DNA of 64,000 bases from Sphaerulina vaccinii (Eukaryota; Ascomycota; Dothideomycetes; Mycosphaerellales; Mycosphaerellaceae): the NCBI GenBank assembly GCA_022570795.1, contig JAKUDP010000001.1, positions 2,852,001 to 2,916,000 on the forward strand, in the 5' to 3' direction. The notes under the pieces are model-generated. The model was not told where the DNA came from, made no database searches, and was given only the letters and a program-made list of their open reading frames with translations. Below are positions 41,831-51,926 of this stretch, piece by piece; the stretch's first letter is position 1, and each line of letters starts with the position of its first letter. A program made the translations under genes and the position numbers.

Positions 41831-42663
41831 TTAGCTGATAAGCGGCGGGTTGTTCTCCACCTTTACGCGAAGCTGAAGTCGTGTGGCCGAGCTGCTCTGT
41901 GCTAGGTCGCTGCGTAAGAAGTACAGATTGGTGCCGTCGTCAGTCATAGCTGTCAAGGCACTGGTCGTGCCGCTACCGTCAACCCATAGAGGAGAGATGA
42001 TACCAGTGGCCGCATCGATGTTCCACACCTGTGTTTCCGCAACGTAGCTACCACTCATGTCGCGCTCTTTGAAGCTGTTGTATATGGTGTTTTGAGGCCC
42101 AACTCCATAATTATCATCATATCCGAGGTAGAGGCGATCACCATTGCCTAGGTTTGGGTTGTTGCCAGTGCCGACCAAGGCAGTGTACACAAATGTCTGG
42201 TCGTCCTCCTGAATGTACTGCTCGTTCTGTGCAACCATCCAAATTCCGTTGCCTGATGAGGAGCCTGCACTAATGACGTAGAACACACTTAAGGCGTTCG
42301 CTGCATTGTTGGTCAGGAATCGAGCACCCTGGGATGTGAGGCTGCGAGAGATCAAGCCACCAATGCTCTGCCTTCTCGTGGCGTGTTGTACAGAACTTAC
42401 AGCTTGCACGAGTACAGGAAGCATGACCCTTTGCCAACCGCATAGCTATTGCATTTCTGGTCCTTTGAGCACCGGGCACCACATGCTGCCAACCATACTG
42501 ATGCAGAGCTTGAGTAGGACTGAGTCGAACGTTGGTACCCTGAAGTGCCGCATGTGACTGCTGCTCGGCTGCCGAGAGTAGAGTCGATCGGTGCTGGAAT
42601 TATAGATGAAGCAGCGAGTGGAAGAGCTGCTATGAGCCCAGTAAGGACCGTGAGGAACTGCAT
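41831..42663 (-). CDS. Small secreted protein with an N-terminal cysteine module
   Basis: Exons 42401-42663 and 41831-42341 with a 59-nt intron (GTAAGT...CTCTCGCAG), 257 aa. The phase-2 join reads SCKL / LTSQGARFL. There is a signal peptide (~1-18). Residues ~38-86 contain six cysteines in a compact block (CGTSGYQ..., ACGARCSKDQKCNSYAV, CFLYSC) that resembles a PAN/apple-type fold, often used for carbohydrate or protein binding. The remaining ~165 residues are cysteine-free and beta-rich, with a possible lectin-like or propeller character, and I do not recognise them. Extracellular. The pattern is typical of secreted proteins meeting a host or substrate, but that role is only inference. Confidence 0.72.
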
Positions 42664-43214
42664 GGTAAGTGAACGAATGTGTTTGATGCTGCGACAGTTC
42701 TCTTTCCTCGAGGCCTCTGCCTCACTATATGCACTCTTTCTACTTGCCGGCTCACATCGCTACATCCGCTTTCTGTTTGCATATTCAATGCTGCTAGATA
42801 GGCACTAGACGCGTGCTCCGGAGTGTGCATCGTGCTTGTTGGGTATGGCGACCTCGTGGAAGCCGGTGCTGTGCTTCTAGCGGCGCAATAGTATGTGTAC
42901 GAAGCTCGCGTGCATCTTCTCTGCGTAAGTTTCAGACGTCTTAGTGCGTGTGGCGTTCAGATGTGGAAAGTGACAGCTGAGGTCGAGATTCTGGTCGGCA
43001 AAATGTTTCTACTTTAGTTTCTATGAGGACGATGAAGTAGCGACGGCTATGCCCAGACCAATGAAACACTCATAGGCTCATAGGCTTTCGAGCGAAGTTC
43101 GGCCTTTGGTGCGCGGAGACCACCTCCGTCTCTGGTGATGGTCATCATCGACTTGGAATTCTGTATGCCACAATCCGTATAATCCATTCTAGTAACCAGA
43201 TCACAGTCGCAAAC
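42664..43214. other. Divergent promoter region
   Basis: Spacer between the secreted-protein gene (minus) and PET100 (plus). Nothing recognised. Confidence 0.6.
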
Positions 43215-43672
43215 ATGGGTGGTCCAAATCTGGAAGTGTTCAAAGTAGGTCTACGCCCTGTGCTAGTTGACCAACAGCAGGACTGACAACTCCGCTCCAG
43301 TTCGGAATGTATATCATGTTCCCCATTGGCTTCATGTACTACTTTGGAATCAACCTCGACTCCCGTTTCTCTGTCCCCGATTTCTGGCCCAAGCGTGGAC
43401 AAACACACGAAATACCATTCGAGAAAGACGAGATCAAAGAGGAAATTGAAAGGTTGAAGCAGAGAAGATTGGCTGCTAGAGCGAGACGACTCGCTGCTGA
43501 GGAGCAAGGTCTTGACAACGCGACGCATGTCAATGAGGATGAAGTGAGGGACGGGAGAGTGAGAGAGTATCTGAATAGTACGAAGGTGCTGCCCAGAGAG
43601 GGAGAGGCATGGGCGCAACAGTCGCAAGAGCCAGGTCCAAGGAAGAGTGGATGGTTCGGGTTCGGCAAGTGA
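43215..43672 (+). CDS. PET100: Cytochrome c oxidase assembly factor Pet100
   Basis: Exons 43215-43244 and 43301-43672 with a 56-nt intron, 133 aa. The first exon encodes only ten residues (MGGPNLEVFK) and joins in phase 0 to FGMYIMFPIGFMYYFG. This N-terminal block, a short hydrophilic start followed directly by one membrane helix, is the hallmark of Pet100, an inner mitochondrial membrane chaperone needed to build complex IV. After the helix comes WPKRGQTHEIPFEKDEIKEEIERLKQRR, the family's charged region, then a coiled-coil-like Arg/Ala/Glu stretch. Length is at the upper end for fungi. An ATG-only reading of exon 2 would miss the conserved start. Confidence 0.85.
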
Positions 43673-44361
43673 AGGAATCGCGAGTATGCTGTACATACGA
43701 TACAGAATGGACGAGACACAGAATCCGGGGATTCTCTACTCAAGAAGGAGTAATGATGTGGTCGAAGCATGCGGCGCATGAGGTGAGGCACTCACGCCAT
43801 CCATGCATGTTCGACCCAATGCTGGCCTCTAAACACGAGCGAGACTCCGAAGAAAAACTGCCACTACAATGGACGCAGAAAGGAGTGAAAAGGGAGCAGA
43901 GGATGCTTCGACGGTGTCTGCGTAAAGACGAGGTGACCATTATTCTGCTTGTTATAATGGCGCCTGCGCACATCTGCGTGACGCCGCAGTGAGCCGGCCA
44001 AGCTACGCAATCGCTACTCACGACTTGATATTTGACATTCGCTGTGAGAGCAGAGCTCTCAGACGCACCGAGTGAGGTGGAGATTAGTACACAGGAAGGT
44101 CGACTGGCATTTATCACAATAGCTCTAGTCTATGATAGATATCCAGTCCTGTAGCTCCTTAACGCCTCGCTAAGAGCATCGCTATGTGTAATACACCAAA
44201 GAATAGTCATCGTTTCATCATTAACCCCCATCGTAATCTATGCATATCGTGCCAATTCCGCTAAGCCCCTTGTATCCTCAGACGATGAAACGTACAGTGC
44301 GTTGTTTGTTAGGAAGTGTCGAAAGGGTAGCCTCCGACTTTGAAAGACTGAGACCGGCATT
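43673..44361. other. Intergenic, convergent 3' flanks
   Basis: Between PET100 (plus) and the PFK2/FBPase2 gene (minus). Only short, unsupported ORFs. Confidence 0.6.
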
Positions 44362-46827
44362 CTACACCATGTCGTCTTTGGCTCTCTTCAGCTCGAAGTT
44401 TGGCACTTCATAAAACCATTCAGTCTCCTTGTCCCACTTGTACGCCTTGAAGTCCACACCGTATGGCTTGGGCTCGAGGCAGTACAGCATACCCAGCGGA
44501 ACATCGAGATCAGCAATCTCCTCGCGCTTCATGCCACGGAAGTAAGCTAGCAGCACACGTGCTACGCTGCGATGTCCAACTAGCAAGACATGATCAGTCA
44601 TGCGCTCCAGCTCCACGATGACAGGTCGGAGACGATTGATGATATCAAGGTAGCCCTCTCCGCCTGGACCAGGGTATCGGTAGTGCAGCTTGTCAGATCG
44701 TCTGGTGCGGAACTCCTCAGGATACTGTGTGCTTATGCACGAGTATGTGAGACCCTCCATAACACCAGCGTTGAGCTCGTCGAGCATGCGCATCTGCTTC
44801 GTGTCGTACTCATCGTCGTCAAAGTATTCGGCAGTTTGTATGCTACGTTTCAACATAGACGTCCAGACGCAGAATGCCTTTGGCTCGTATCCAGCAGCTG
44901 AGGCATCAGTCATGATCGATGCGTTCTCGTCCTGCTCGGAGCCTGGAGACTGCGGCTGGTAATAGGGGTTCGGCGGAGTGACATCACCTGCTTGCGGTGG
45001 GAAATGAGTGTTCCTCAGATTCTCCATCTGCTTGATGTCCCATTCCTTCCGTTTCTCTTCGATGAACTTTTGCAGAGATTTGGCGTACAGATGTCCTTCA
45101 GGGGCAAGCTCGCTATCGCCTCCAATCTTGCCAGATATGTTGTCCTGGCTGAGGCCATGTCGAGTGATCCAAATTTGTCTCGGTGCTAAATTGAAGTTGA
45201 GAAGATAGTAGTTCGCCTGTGCCATTAAGAAGCCTTTGATTTGGTGGCTGATGACCTTCCGCCCCACGTCGATCATCTGAATATATGGCATGTGCATGTT
45301 CTCCTCATAATCGCCTAGAGAAACGTAGGCTTTCTCGTACTCACGCACTCGCTTTCTGAAGTCTTCAAGGGCGATGACGGGATCCATGTCGCGGTAGTCA
45401 GGCCCTTGCAGCTTCAAGCGCATGTTCGCTTCCAGCAGGTCCTGGTCAACACACTTTGATTCCAGGAATAGGACATTCAGTTGTGGTCCTGCGCGCTCGC
45501 GGATATGATCCATGATCATCTTGCGTCGTGCCAGAGTACTGTTTGTCGCATCTAATATCCCTATGCTCCCGTTGTCGTATAGTATGTAGTCTAGAAGCTC
45601 GTCCAAAGTCTCGCGAGCAACTTGTTCTCGAATCTGCGATGCCTTCTTATTCTGTGGATCGAAGAATGCTGCATTCTGCTCCATATTGTCCTCGTCCTCA
45701 CTCTCCTTATCTTTGGAGAGCACAGTAGTGGCCAAGCTCTGCTTTCGAATCAAATTCTGCCCTTCAGACTCTCCTGTCTCGCTCGACTCGACCATTGTGT
45801 TACTACGGGAAGGAGTTGATGGTGGGTCTATCTTCGTCTCGCCGTTCAGGATGATCTGCGCGACAGAGGGATGATGGGCTGTCTGTTCACCTCGAGGGTA
45901 GGGAAGTGGGTGTACTGTTCCGGTGCCTGCATCTACGCGATCTTCGTGCTCTTGCTGACTCTTTGTCTTCTCGAGGCTATTTGGACCACCTGCTACTGTT
46001 CTTCGCCTTTCGCCAACATTGAAGATTCTTGTATCGTGCTGCAACCAGTTCAAGTATCGCGCTAGCTTCTTCGTGATGTAACTCTTGCCTCTCGCTGGCA
46101 GTCCCACCATGATGATGACCAGCTTGGAGCCCACGTCTCGTTGCGCGATTCTTCCATCGGGCGAGACTTTGCTCTTCGTCAGGCCTGGAATGTCCAATGT
46201 CGTAGGTCGCAGTCTCGGCGTAGACGTCCCAGAGTTCTGTCGCCGTGGCGCAAGACTCCACTGGCTTGGATGACTTGGGCTATCGCTTCCGTTGCTGCTC
46301 GGTGGCTGGCTCTTGCCCATGATTCTGGGACTGTTCGGCGCAGTCGTCGCTGGTGTATCATTCATTGCTTGCGTTGCCATCGTTGAGATCGGGGCGCCTG
46401 TGACTTCTGGTAGAGTGCCACTCATGGCCGCAGCAAGAGATCCGCCTCTGTACGAAGGTAACCGCTTAGGTGCAGCAAGAAGTGAAGATGATCTATCCCT
46501 TGTGCGAGTCGTGCTGCCATCCTCTCGATCCGCGTGCGAAAGCGTTTTGTCCAGCTCATTTCGAAGCGACTTCACGTCCGGCGTCTCTTCGTTGCGGGCA
46601 CTCCGCCCTTCAGCACTAGCGACCATTGCGTATTGCGCGAGCTTGGACTGCTGTACAGTTCCCGACTGTCTTCGTCGGAAAAGTCCCAGTGGTGAGGTAT
46701 CTTCGGTCTCACAGGAACAGATCCCAGCGGAGTGGATGTTTGTGTCTATAGCTATGCCATCTCGATGATGCTGCTGTTCATTAGTTTTGTCCAAGATGTT
46801 CTTCGCGTCCGCCACTGCATGTGGCAT
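44362..46827 (-). CDS. 6-phosphofructo-2-kinase / fructose-2,6-bisphosphatase
   Basis: Single exon, ~821 aa from the first in-frame ATG at 46827. The frame is open to a GTG at 46914 and beyond, so a spliced 5' exon is possible. The enzyme makes and degrades fructose-2,6-bisphosphate, the main allosteric switch between glycolysis and gluconeogenesis. The kinase domain begins after ~220 disordered residues with a Walker A site GLPARGKSYI and FNVGERRR. A Ser/Thr-rich insert of roughly 100 residues interrupts it before AAFFDPQN. The phosphatase domain has the catalytic ITRHGLSQDN, the acid in AGVMEGLTY and the second His in LVGHRSVARVLLAYF. The Glu usual after RHG is Leu here, but the catalytic trio is kept, so both activities are plausible. 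Confidence 0.92.
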   Translation of the reverse strand: MPHAVADAKNILDKTNEQQHHRDGIAIDTNIHSAGICSCETEDTSPLGLFRRRQSGTVQQSKLAQYAMVASAEGRSARNEETPDVKSLRNELDKTLSHADREDGSTTRTRDRSSSLLAAPKRLPSYRGGSLAAAMSGTLPEVTGAPISTMATQAMNDTPATTAPNSPRIMGKSQPPSSNGSDSPSHPSQWSLAPRRQNSGTSTPRLRPTTLDIPGLTKSKVSPDGRIAQRDVGSKLVIIMVGLPARGKSYITKKLARYLNWLQHDTRIFNVGERRRTVAGGPNSLEKTKSQQEHEDRVDAGTGTVHPLPYPRGEQTAHHPSVAQIILNGETKIDPPSTPSRSNTMVESSETGESEGQNLIRKQSLATTVLSKDKESEDEDNMEQNAAFFDPQNKKASQIREQVARETLDELLDYILYDNGSIGILDATNSTLARRKMIMDHIRERAGPQLNVLFLESKCVDQDLLEANMRLKLQGPDYRDMDPVIALEDFRKRVREYEKAYVSLGDYEENMHMPYIQMIDVGRKVISHQIKGFLMAQANYYLLNFNLAPRQIWITRHGLSQDNISGKIGGDSELAPEGHLYAKSLQKFIEEKRKEWDIKQMENLRNTHFPPQAGDVTPPNPYYQPQSPGSEQDENASIMTDASAAGYEPKAFCVWTSMLKRSIQTAEYFDDDEYDTKQMRMLDELNAGVMEGLTYSCISTQYPEEFRTRRSDKLHYRYPGPGGEGYLDIINRLRPVIVELERMTDHVLLVGHRSVARVLLAYFRGMKREEIADLDVPLGMLYCLEPKPYGVDFKAYKWDKETEWFYEVPNFELKRAKDDMV

Positions 46828-48457
46828 ATTATTGTACGGGCCGGCAAGCGTCGGTGTCTCTGGCGAAGATGCAGGTCGAGTACGACCGGAGTTGTTCCTC
46901 GTTGGTGCTTTCACGTCATTTCTGATGAATTAAAACTGGAGCAAAGCAGGAGCTCGAATTTTCTATTCCCCAACCTGATGATGACCCAAGAAAGCGCCCC
47001 GTGATGTGTTCTTCAGCGTTGACGTGGTCGTACCACGGCGGAGTCAGAGGCTTTGGCAATAAAAATGTCTTGGTACTGCCGAGAGTTCCAACGGCACGAT
47101 CCTGTCAATCGGAGTCGCAAGCAGAGTTCGCGGTTGAGTTCCAGAAGTCTCCCAAGAAACTCTATGTGATTGAAAGGACGACGAGAGGTCTTGTCGCGAT
47201 GATGGTGGAGGTGGATGGTGAGCAGCGGTCAAAACATGCAGGAGACGACGCGACGACGACAAGACATGCGCCGGAACTGCTACCTTCACCTGCACCTTCG
47301 GACAGCTCCAGGTCTCATCTATCACAAGCAAACCGCCTCGACGCACGAGCTCCAGACTGTGGCGCTTTGCACATGCACGTGTCGAACTCAATAACTTTGA
47401 TACGCCGCCAAAGGCCTTTTTTGGTTCTTGGCTCGAGACGGCATCTGATGCCTCAGCCTCATCTCCTCCATGCCACTCCCGCATCCCACGACTCCAGGAA
47501 GTTCCTGGTTGTTTCGCTGTCACCAGCCTGGCCGGATTGCAGGAACGATATTTTAGCTAGGCCGATAAGCTGGAGTATCAACCCGCAAGGGACATCAAAA
47601 CGAGCACGACGAGCTTCATCAGGCTGCATGATCGGCCAGACACCGCTCATACACTTCACTTGCAGGTGGCTATTTTTCCGTGGATGGCTATTGCTGGCTC
47701 TTGGCAGGCCGCATTGCTGCATGTCCTGCATGTAAGCCTCACAGATGAAGGACCCGGGTTCCGTGTAAGAACGTGCAACCAAGCCAAGCAGACTTACTCG
47801 GTGATCATCTGCAGACAAGAAGATCCGGATATGCCTATTCACTTTAGCCAAGGCGGGGATCCCAATGCCTTTCAACTTCACCTGGTGTGATACAACGGTC
47901 TCCGTGGCAAGCAGTCCTGTAGTCTTAGCACACCGCCTGCGACTATGTAGCAGATTGTGGGCAGTACAGTGATCGATCTTTCAATGTACACCAGGTGAAG
48001 ATGAAAGATGAGAGCCAATACTATCTCGCATCTTCTTCTACTCTTTACAAACATTTGTCAAGCAAACGCAATCTATTCGGACATTCTTACTACTACTGTA
48101 GCTCCAGCGCTCTATCGAGAGTCACAACAAGTTCCATCAACTTGCCATATACTACTGGAAATCAATGCATGTACTCGCTATACACTCCTCTTTCTTGGAC
48201 GAGATCTCATTCTACATCACGGAAGTGAGGTGAGGGACCTACGAGTGAATGGGCCCTGTGCTGAGCTACACATGATCATCATCGCATTCACTCAAGGCAA
48301 GGGTCTAACTATACTAAACTGCAGACTTCAATTGAACACACAACTTCTCTTGCAACACACAATATTCCTTGACCAAACACAAGTCAGTCCACTATCACCA
48401 CATCGGGCTGATATAGCTATACCAGAAATCACAAGAACATATTCAAGATCGGACAAG
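46828..48457. other. Long divergent intergenic region (1.6 kb)
   Basis: Between the PFK2 gene (minus) and the next F-box-like gene (plus). A 244-codon plus ORF at 47001-47735 overlaps minus ORFs of similar size in other frames, shows no family feature and is not called. The frame of the next gene is open back to 48008 without gene-like content. Confidence 0.55.
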
Positions 48458-49216
48458 ATGGCTCGCAAGGCACGGGCTACCAAGAAGGTCCAGAAGGCCT
48501 TTCCGTTCGAACAATTCCCTGCGGAGCTCAGAGAGCTAGTCTACGACGAGTTTCTAGCCCCTGGTACCATCAAGATCACTCGCGGCCGCAAAAATGGTGT
48601 CCCAAAGACCACCAAGTCCGCACTCATTACCACAAGGAACGGCTACCCACGCCGAGGACGATTGCTACCCAAGAATGGCCTTGCGATGTTCTGTGTCAGC
48701 AAAGATATCAACGCTGAAGCACTGCCAGTCCTATATGGCAAGAACAAGTTCGACTTTTCGGGCATGCCAGCTCTGCAGCAATTCGTACGCGAAGTCAGTG
48801 GCAATGCTGCACTGCTTCGCGATGTCGTGGTTCCGGCGGCGAGTTACTCAGTTCTCGCACCAGCCATGGATAATCTGCATATCATCAAGAACCTGAGATC
48901 CATGGAGATACAGCTTGATCCACACCACTCCGGAATGATTGAAATTGCAGACATCTATAATGTCTTGCTTCACTTCGTCACTCGCAAGGACACCAGCATC
49001 AATCGCAAGACAGAAGCTGACAAAATCTCGTTTGCCGGGAAGCAAGGCCATCGCCCGGAGCGTTGGTTTGGCCATGCATGGTCGTTCGACGAAGTCCCGG
49101 TGAAGATGAAAGAGGAGCTGATGCTTCGACTTGAGGATCATGAGGCTGTCGTCAGTGAACAGAAGTCGGAGATGGCCAAGAAGAAGCAGCTTCGGAGACT
49201 CCCTGGACGTTCGTAG
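48458..49216 (+). CDS. F-box-like/2EXR-type protein, 252 aa
   Basis: Single exon from the ATG at 48458. It starts with a basic stretch (MARKARATKKVQK) and then FPFEQFPAELRELVYDEFLAPG, the L-P-x-E-L-R-x-x-V-Y pattern of the same broad fungal family as the gene at 32289-33677. The second family block is LAMFCVSKDINAEALPVLYGKNKFDF. The middle is helical with a His-containing patch, and the tail is Lys/Arg-rich. No leader or membrane helix; nucleus or cytosol likely. Function unknown; substrate adaptor activity would be the default guess for the family, without direct support here. Confidence 0.75.
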   Translation: MARKARATKKVQKAFPFEQFPAELRELVYDEFLAPGTIKITRGRKNGVPKTTKSALITTRNGYPRRGRLLPKNGLAMFCVSKDINAEALPVLYGKNKFDFSGMPALQQFVREVSGNAALLRDVVVPAASYSVLAPAMDNLHIIKNLRSMEIQLDPHHSGMIEIADIYNVLLHFVTRKDTSINRKTEADKISFAGKQGHRPERWFGHAWSFDEVPVKMKEELMLRLEDHEAVVSEQKSEMAKKKQLRRLPGRS

Positions 49217-49323
49217 AGGCTGTCCAGGGCATATCTTGAGCCAATCCAGAGCTATCAGAGAAAGCACCAAGATTCGGTCCTATCGAGTTGTAGCGTGGGA
49301 GAGTCGTTGAGAATATGCGTTCA

Positions 49324-49973
49324 CTACACACCCTGCAATCGTAGAGTAAGCACCAACAACGTGACATACGCAGCAACACTCAGCCCCGTCAAGATCACCA
49401 CAACATTCCCACTCGTCCTGAATCGTTTCCTACTCAATCCGTCTTCGCCAACTTCATTGAAGAACTGCCGGTTAGACTGCATGCGCCTGAAAGCACTGAC
49501 AGCTAACACACCAGCGCCATAAACTGCGAACAGCGCGCCTTACCGGCCAAGTCAGCATAAGGCGGACGGTAAAGTGGATGTGAACAAACCAATGCTGTAG
49601 AACTCGCTCGTGAAGATCTTGAGGACTACAAGCGCAAAACTGAATTGGCTGAGACTTGTGCGGATATAGGCACCTTCGAATGTTCGTTGGGCTGCGCGAA
49701 TCTCGACTAGTTCTTGAGGTGTGAGGACTACGGAGCGAGCTCGATGGAGTCGGAGACGGTAGCGATCTGAGGCATGTCGGGTCTATATCACGAACCGTCA
49801 GACAATAGGGCCATTGATGGACGGGAATCTATCGAGTGATTGAGCGGAAATAGTCGAGTATTCGAGGGATCCTGTAAGCTCTGACACTGCCCGGGATGCC
49901 TTCAAATGTTGGATGTCCAGGATAGATGGAACGGGTGAAGTCGTAGGTTGATGAGATCACGTACCTCGAACAT
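49324..49973 (-). CDS. DUF202-family membrane protein
   Basis: Exons 49965-49973, 49590-49782 and 49324-49538 (introns 182 and 51 nt), 138 aa. The first exon is only nine nucleotides (MFE). It was chosen because ATGTTCGAG ends exactly at a GTACGT donor with good CACCATG context and joins in frame to TRHASDRYRLRLH. The central block AAQRTFEGAYIRTSLSQFSFALVV matches the DUF202/YidH pattern (E-R-T-F-x-x-W-x-R-T-S) with the first helix, followed by two more hydrophobic segments (LFAVYGAGVLAVSAF and VVVILTGLSVAAYVTLLVLTL), so three membrane spans are expected. Small vacuolar or plasma-membrane proteins of this kind have no well-defined activity. The tiny first exon is the weak point. Confidence 0.7.
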
Positions 49974-50423
49974 GGTGCTTTCATTTGATCATACTGGTCC
50001 GCTTTGAATGTGGTCAATTGCTTGTGAGTCGGACGCAAGTCTGGCTGCGAAGAGTAGAAGCGGTCTGCAAATGTCGTCTGCGTCCGACTTGGCAGCTCTC
50101 GCCCAAACTCGCCCTATGACAGACCTTGCTTCGTATGTATCTGGTACCCCACCCCCTCATCAACGACACGACAGCGGACTTCGGTAGGGGTCACCCACGC
50201 CGGCGAGGATGCGAGTGGCAGAAAAGACCAAAAACATGGAATGCGGCAACGCAGTGCCCTGTACTGTCCCGCCGTCCCCGCCTAGGGGTGTCCACTACCC
50301 TCCACCCTCTCCTCTTCCTTCACCTTTTTCCATCTCCTCCCTCACCGTTCCACTGACCAGACCATCTGACATCCCGTCAGCCTCGACATTACTTTCAACG
50401 ACACAGGTATAATCAACAGATAA
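49974..50423. other. Divergent promoter region, DUF202 / RNH1
   Basis: CT-rich on the plus strand (50294-50345) just before the RNase H1 region; no gene supported. Confidence 0.6.
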
Positions 50424-50627
50424 TCGACAGCAGTGGCACGACTGCCACTCCTCCGCCTTGCCCGCGGCTGCTTCAAGCCCAGCTCCAATAATTCGAGCTT
50501 GCAGGCTACAGCTCAATGCTTGAGCACGACGAAATCCAGCATTGTGCTTAAGCCGCTGCTATTCTTCGGAAATCGACATCTAGCTCGTAATCCACTCAGC
50601 GGGATACAGCTCACGACTCCACACAGC
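50424..50627 (+). promoter_or_regulatory. In-frame upstream leader of RNase H1 without an ATG (possible non-AUG start)
   Basis: The RNase H1 frame is open for 68 codons between a TAA at 50421 and the first ATG at 50628. The text has no Asp or Glu and is rich in Arg, Ser and Leu, the composition of a mitochondrial presequence. Near-cognate starts are GTG at 50433 and CTG at 50442. It could equally be part of an exon with an upstream spliced ATG (the stretch AATCGACAG at 50422-50430 ends like an acceptor). Confidence 0.5.
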
Positions 50628-51926
50628 ATGGCAGACATCGACACGCCCAGTGGCTTTACAGCCGTCAATCCTACGCCCACGACTCCAGCAGATACCCAGT
50701 CGATGCCAACTGCTAGCACCGGAGCCAAGAGGAAGAGAGAACCCAAGAACATGCCAAAGTTCTATGCTGTTCGCACAGGAAAGTCTCCAGGCATTTACCA
50801 CACTTGGGCAGAATGTCTAGACCAAGTTCGTGGCTTTCCTAAGGCTATGTTCAAGTCGTTCACGACACTCAGCGACGCGGAGAAGTTCGTGAACAACGAG
50901 GGTGACGCGAGGCCCTCTACAGTCACGAAATGGTACGGAGTGCAAGCTGGACGAAATCCTGGTGTGTACACGAATTGGCAGGATGTGCTCGATCAGATCA
51001 CAGGCTGGAAGGGTCCGAAGCATAGGGGCTTCAAGACAAAAACAGAAGCAGAGCAGTATGTGGCAGAAGGAAATGCAGCATTCGTAGCTGCCGCAGCAGA
51101 CATCCCGATCGGTAGCATTGAGCAGGGTGAACCAGCAGCGAAGAAAGTCAAGAGCAGCAAGAAGAAGAGCAACGGCATTAAGGAAGAGAGCTCGCCTCCT
51201 ATTGTTGATCAAGGCGAGTACGAGCCAGGAGATGCGCCTCTACCGGACGAAGCAGAAGATGGTTTTGATCGAGACCTGATTCTGGACCCCACGACTGATG
51301 GCATGCGGTACAAGACGAGAGAAGAGAGAGAGGCATACAAGTATCAAGCGGCGCGACCAGTGAAGGAGGCACCGATACGCATATACACGGATGGCAGCTC
51401 ACTCGCGAACGGGAGCACAAACGCGTGGGGAGGTGTAGGGGTGTACTTTGGGCCACAGGACAGACGAAACATCAGCGAACCACTAAATGGTACAAAACAA
51501 ACAAACCAGCGAGCGGAGCTGACGGCTATCGTCCGCGCTCTTGAAGTCGCGCCCAAGGATCGTAAGATCGTCATCGTCAGTGACAGCAAGTACTCGATAG
51601 ACTGTGTGACAGAGTGGTTCCGCAACTGGCAACGAAACGGCTGGGTCAATGCGTCGAAAAAGCCTGTGGAGAACAAGGACTTGATACAGAAGATCCTCGA
51701 TATGCTGGAAGAGCGCTTCCAGCTCAACAAGCACCGAATGGAAGACGATGAGGACAGTCCTACAACGGACAAGCGAGCACATTGGGACAAAGGTCCAGGA
51801 GGCGTGCGCTTCGAGTGGGTCAAGGGCCACGATAAGGACGAAGGCAACAACGCTGCCGATAGCCTAGCGACTGCAGCTGCGAGGTCTGCGAAGGAGCTCG
51901 GCGCGGACGTGAGTTTGTCGGACTGA
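50628..51926 (+). CDS. RNH1: Ribonuclease H1 with two hybrid-binding domains
   Basis: Single exon, 432 aa from the first in-frame ATG. RNase H1 cuts RNA in RNA:DNA hybrids in nucleus and mitochondria. Two Cauli_VI-type hybrid-binding domains are visible: KFYAVRTGKSPGIYHTWAEC (~44) and TKWYGVQAGRNPGVYTNWQD (~102). Yeast Rnh1 also has two; animal enzymes have one. An acidic Lys/Ser linker follows. The catalytic domain starts at IYTDGSSLANG (~247) with the first Asp. Then come NQRAELTAI (Glu), IVSDSKYSI (Asp) and a late WVKGHDKDEGNNAADSLA, which supplies the His and final Asp. All four acidic catalytic positions are present. The frame continues upstream without an ATG and could encode a mitochondrial leader. 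Confidence 0.94.
   Translation: MADIDTPSGFTAVNPTPTTPADTQSMPTASTGAKRKREPKNMPKFYAVRTGKSPGIYHTWAECLDQVRGFPKAMFKSFTTLSDAEKFVNNEGDARPSTVTKWYGVQAGRNPGVYTNWQDVLDQITGWKGPKHRGFKTKTEAEQYVAEGNAAFVAAAADIPIGSIEQGEPAAKKVKSSKKKSNGIKEESSPPIVDQGEYEPGDAPLPDEAEDGFDRDLILDPTTDGMRYKTREEREAYKYQAARPVKEAPIRIYTDGSSLANGSTNAWGGVGVYFGPQDRRNISEPLNGTKQTNQRAELTAIVRALEVAPKDRKIVIVSDSKYSIDCVTEWFRNWQRNGWVNASKKPVENKDLIQKILDMLEERFQLNKHRMEDDEDSPTTDKRAHWDKGPGGVRFEWVKGHDKDEGNNAADSLATAAARSAKELGADVSLSD

Noticed and set aside
47001..47735. 244-codon plus-strand ORF
   Set aside because: Lies in a divergent promoter region, overlaps minus ORFs of similar length, composition unlike the neighbouring proteins, no recognisable domain.
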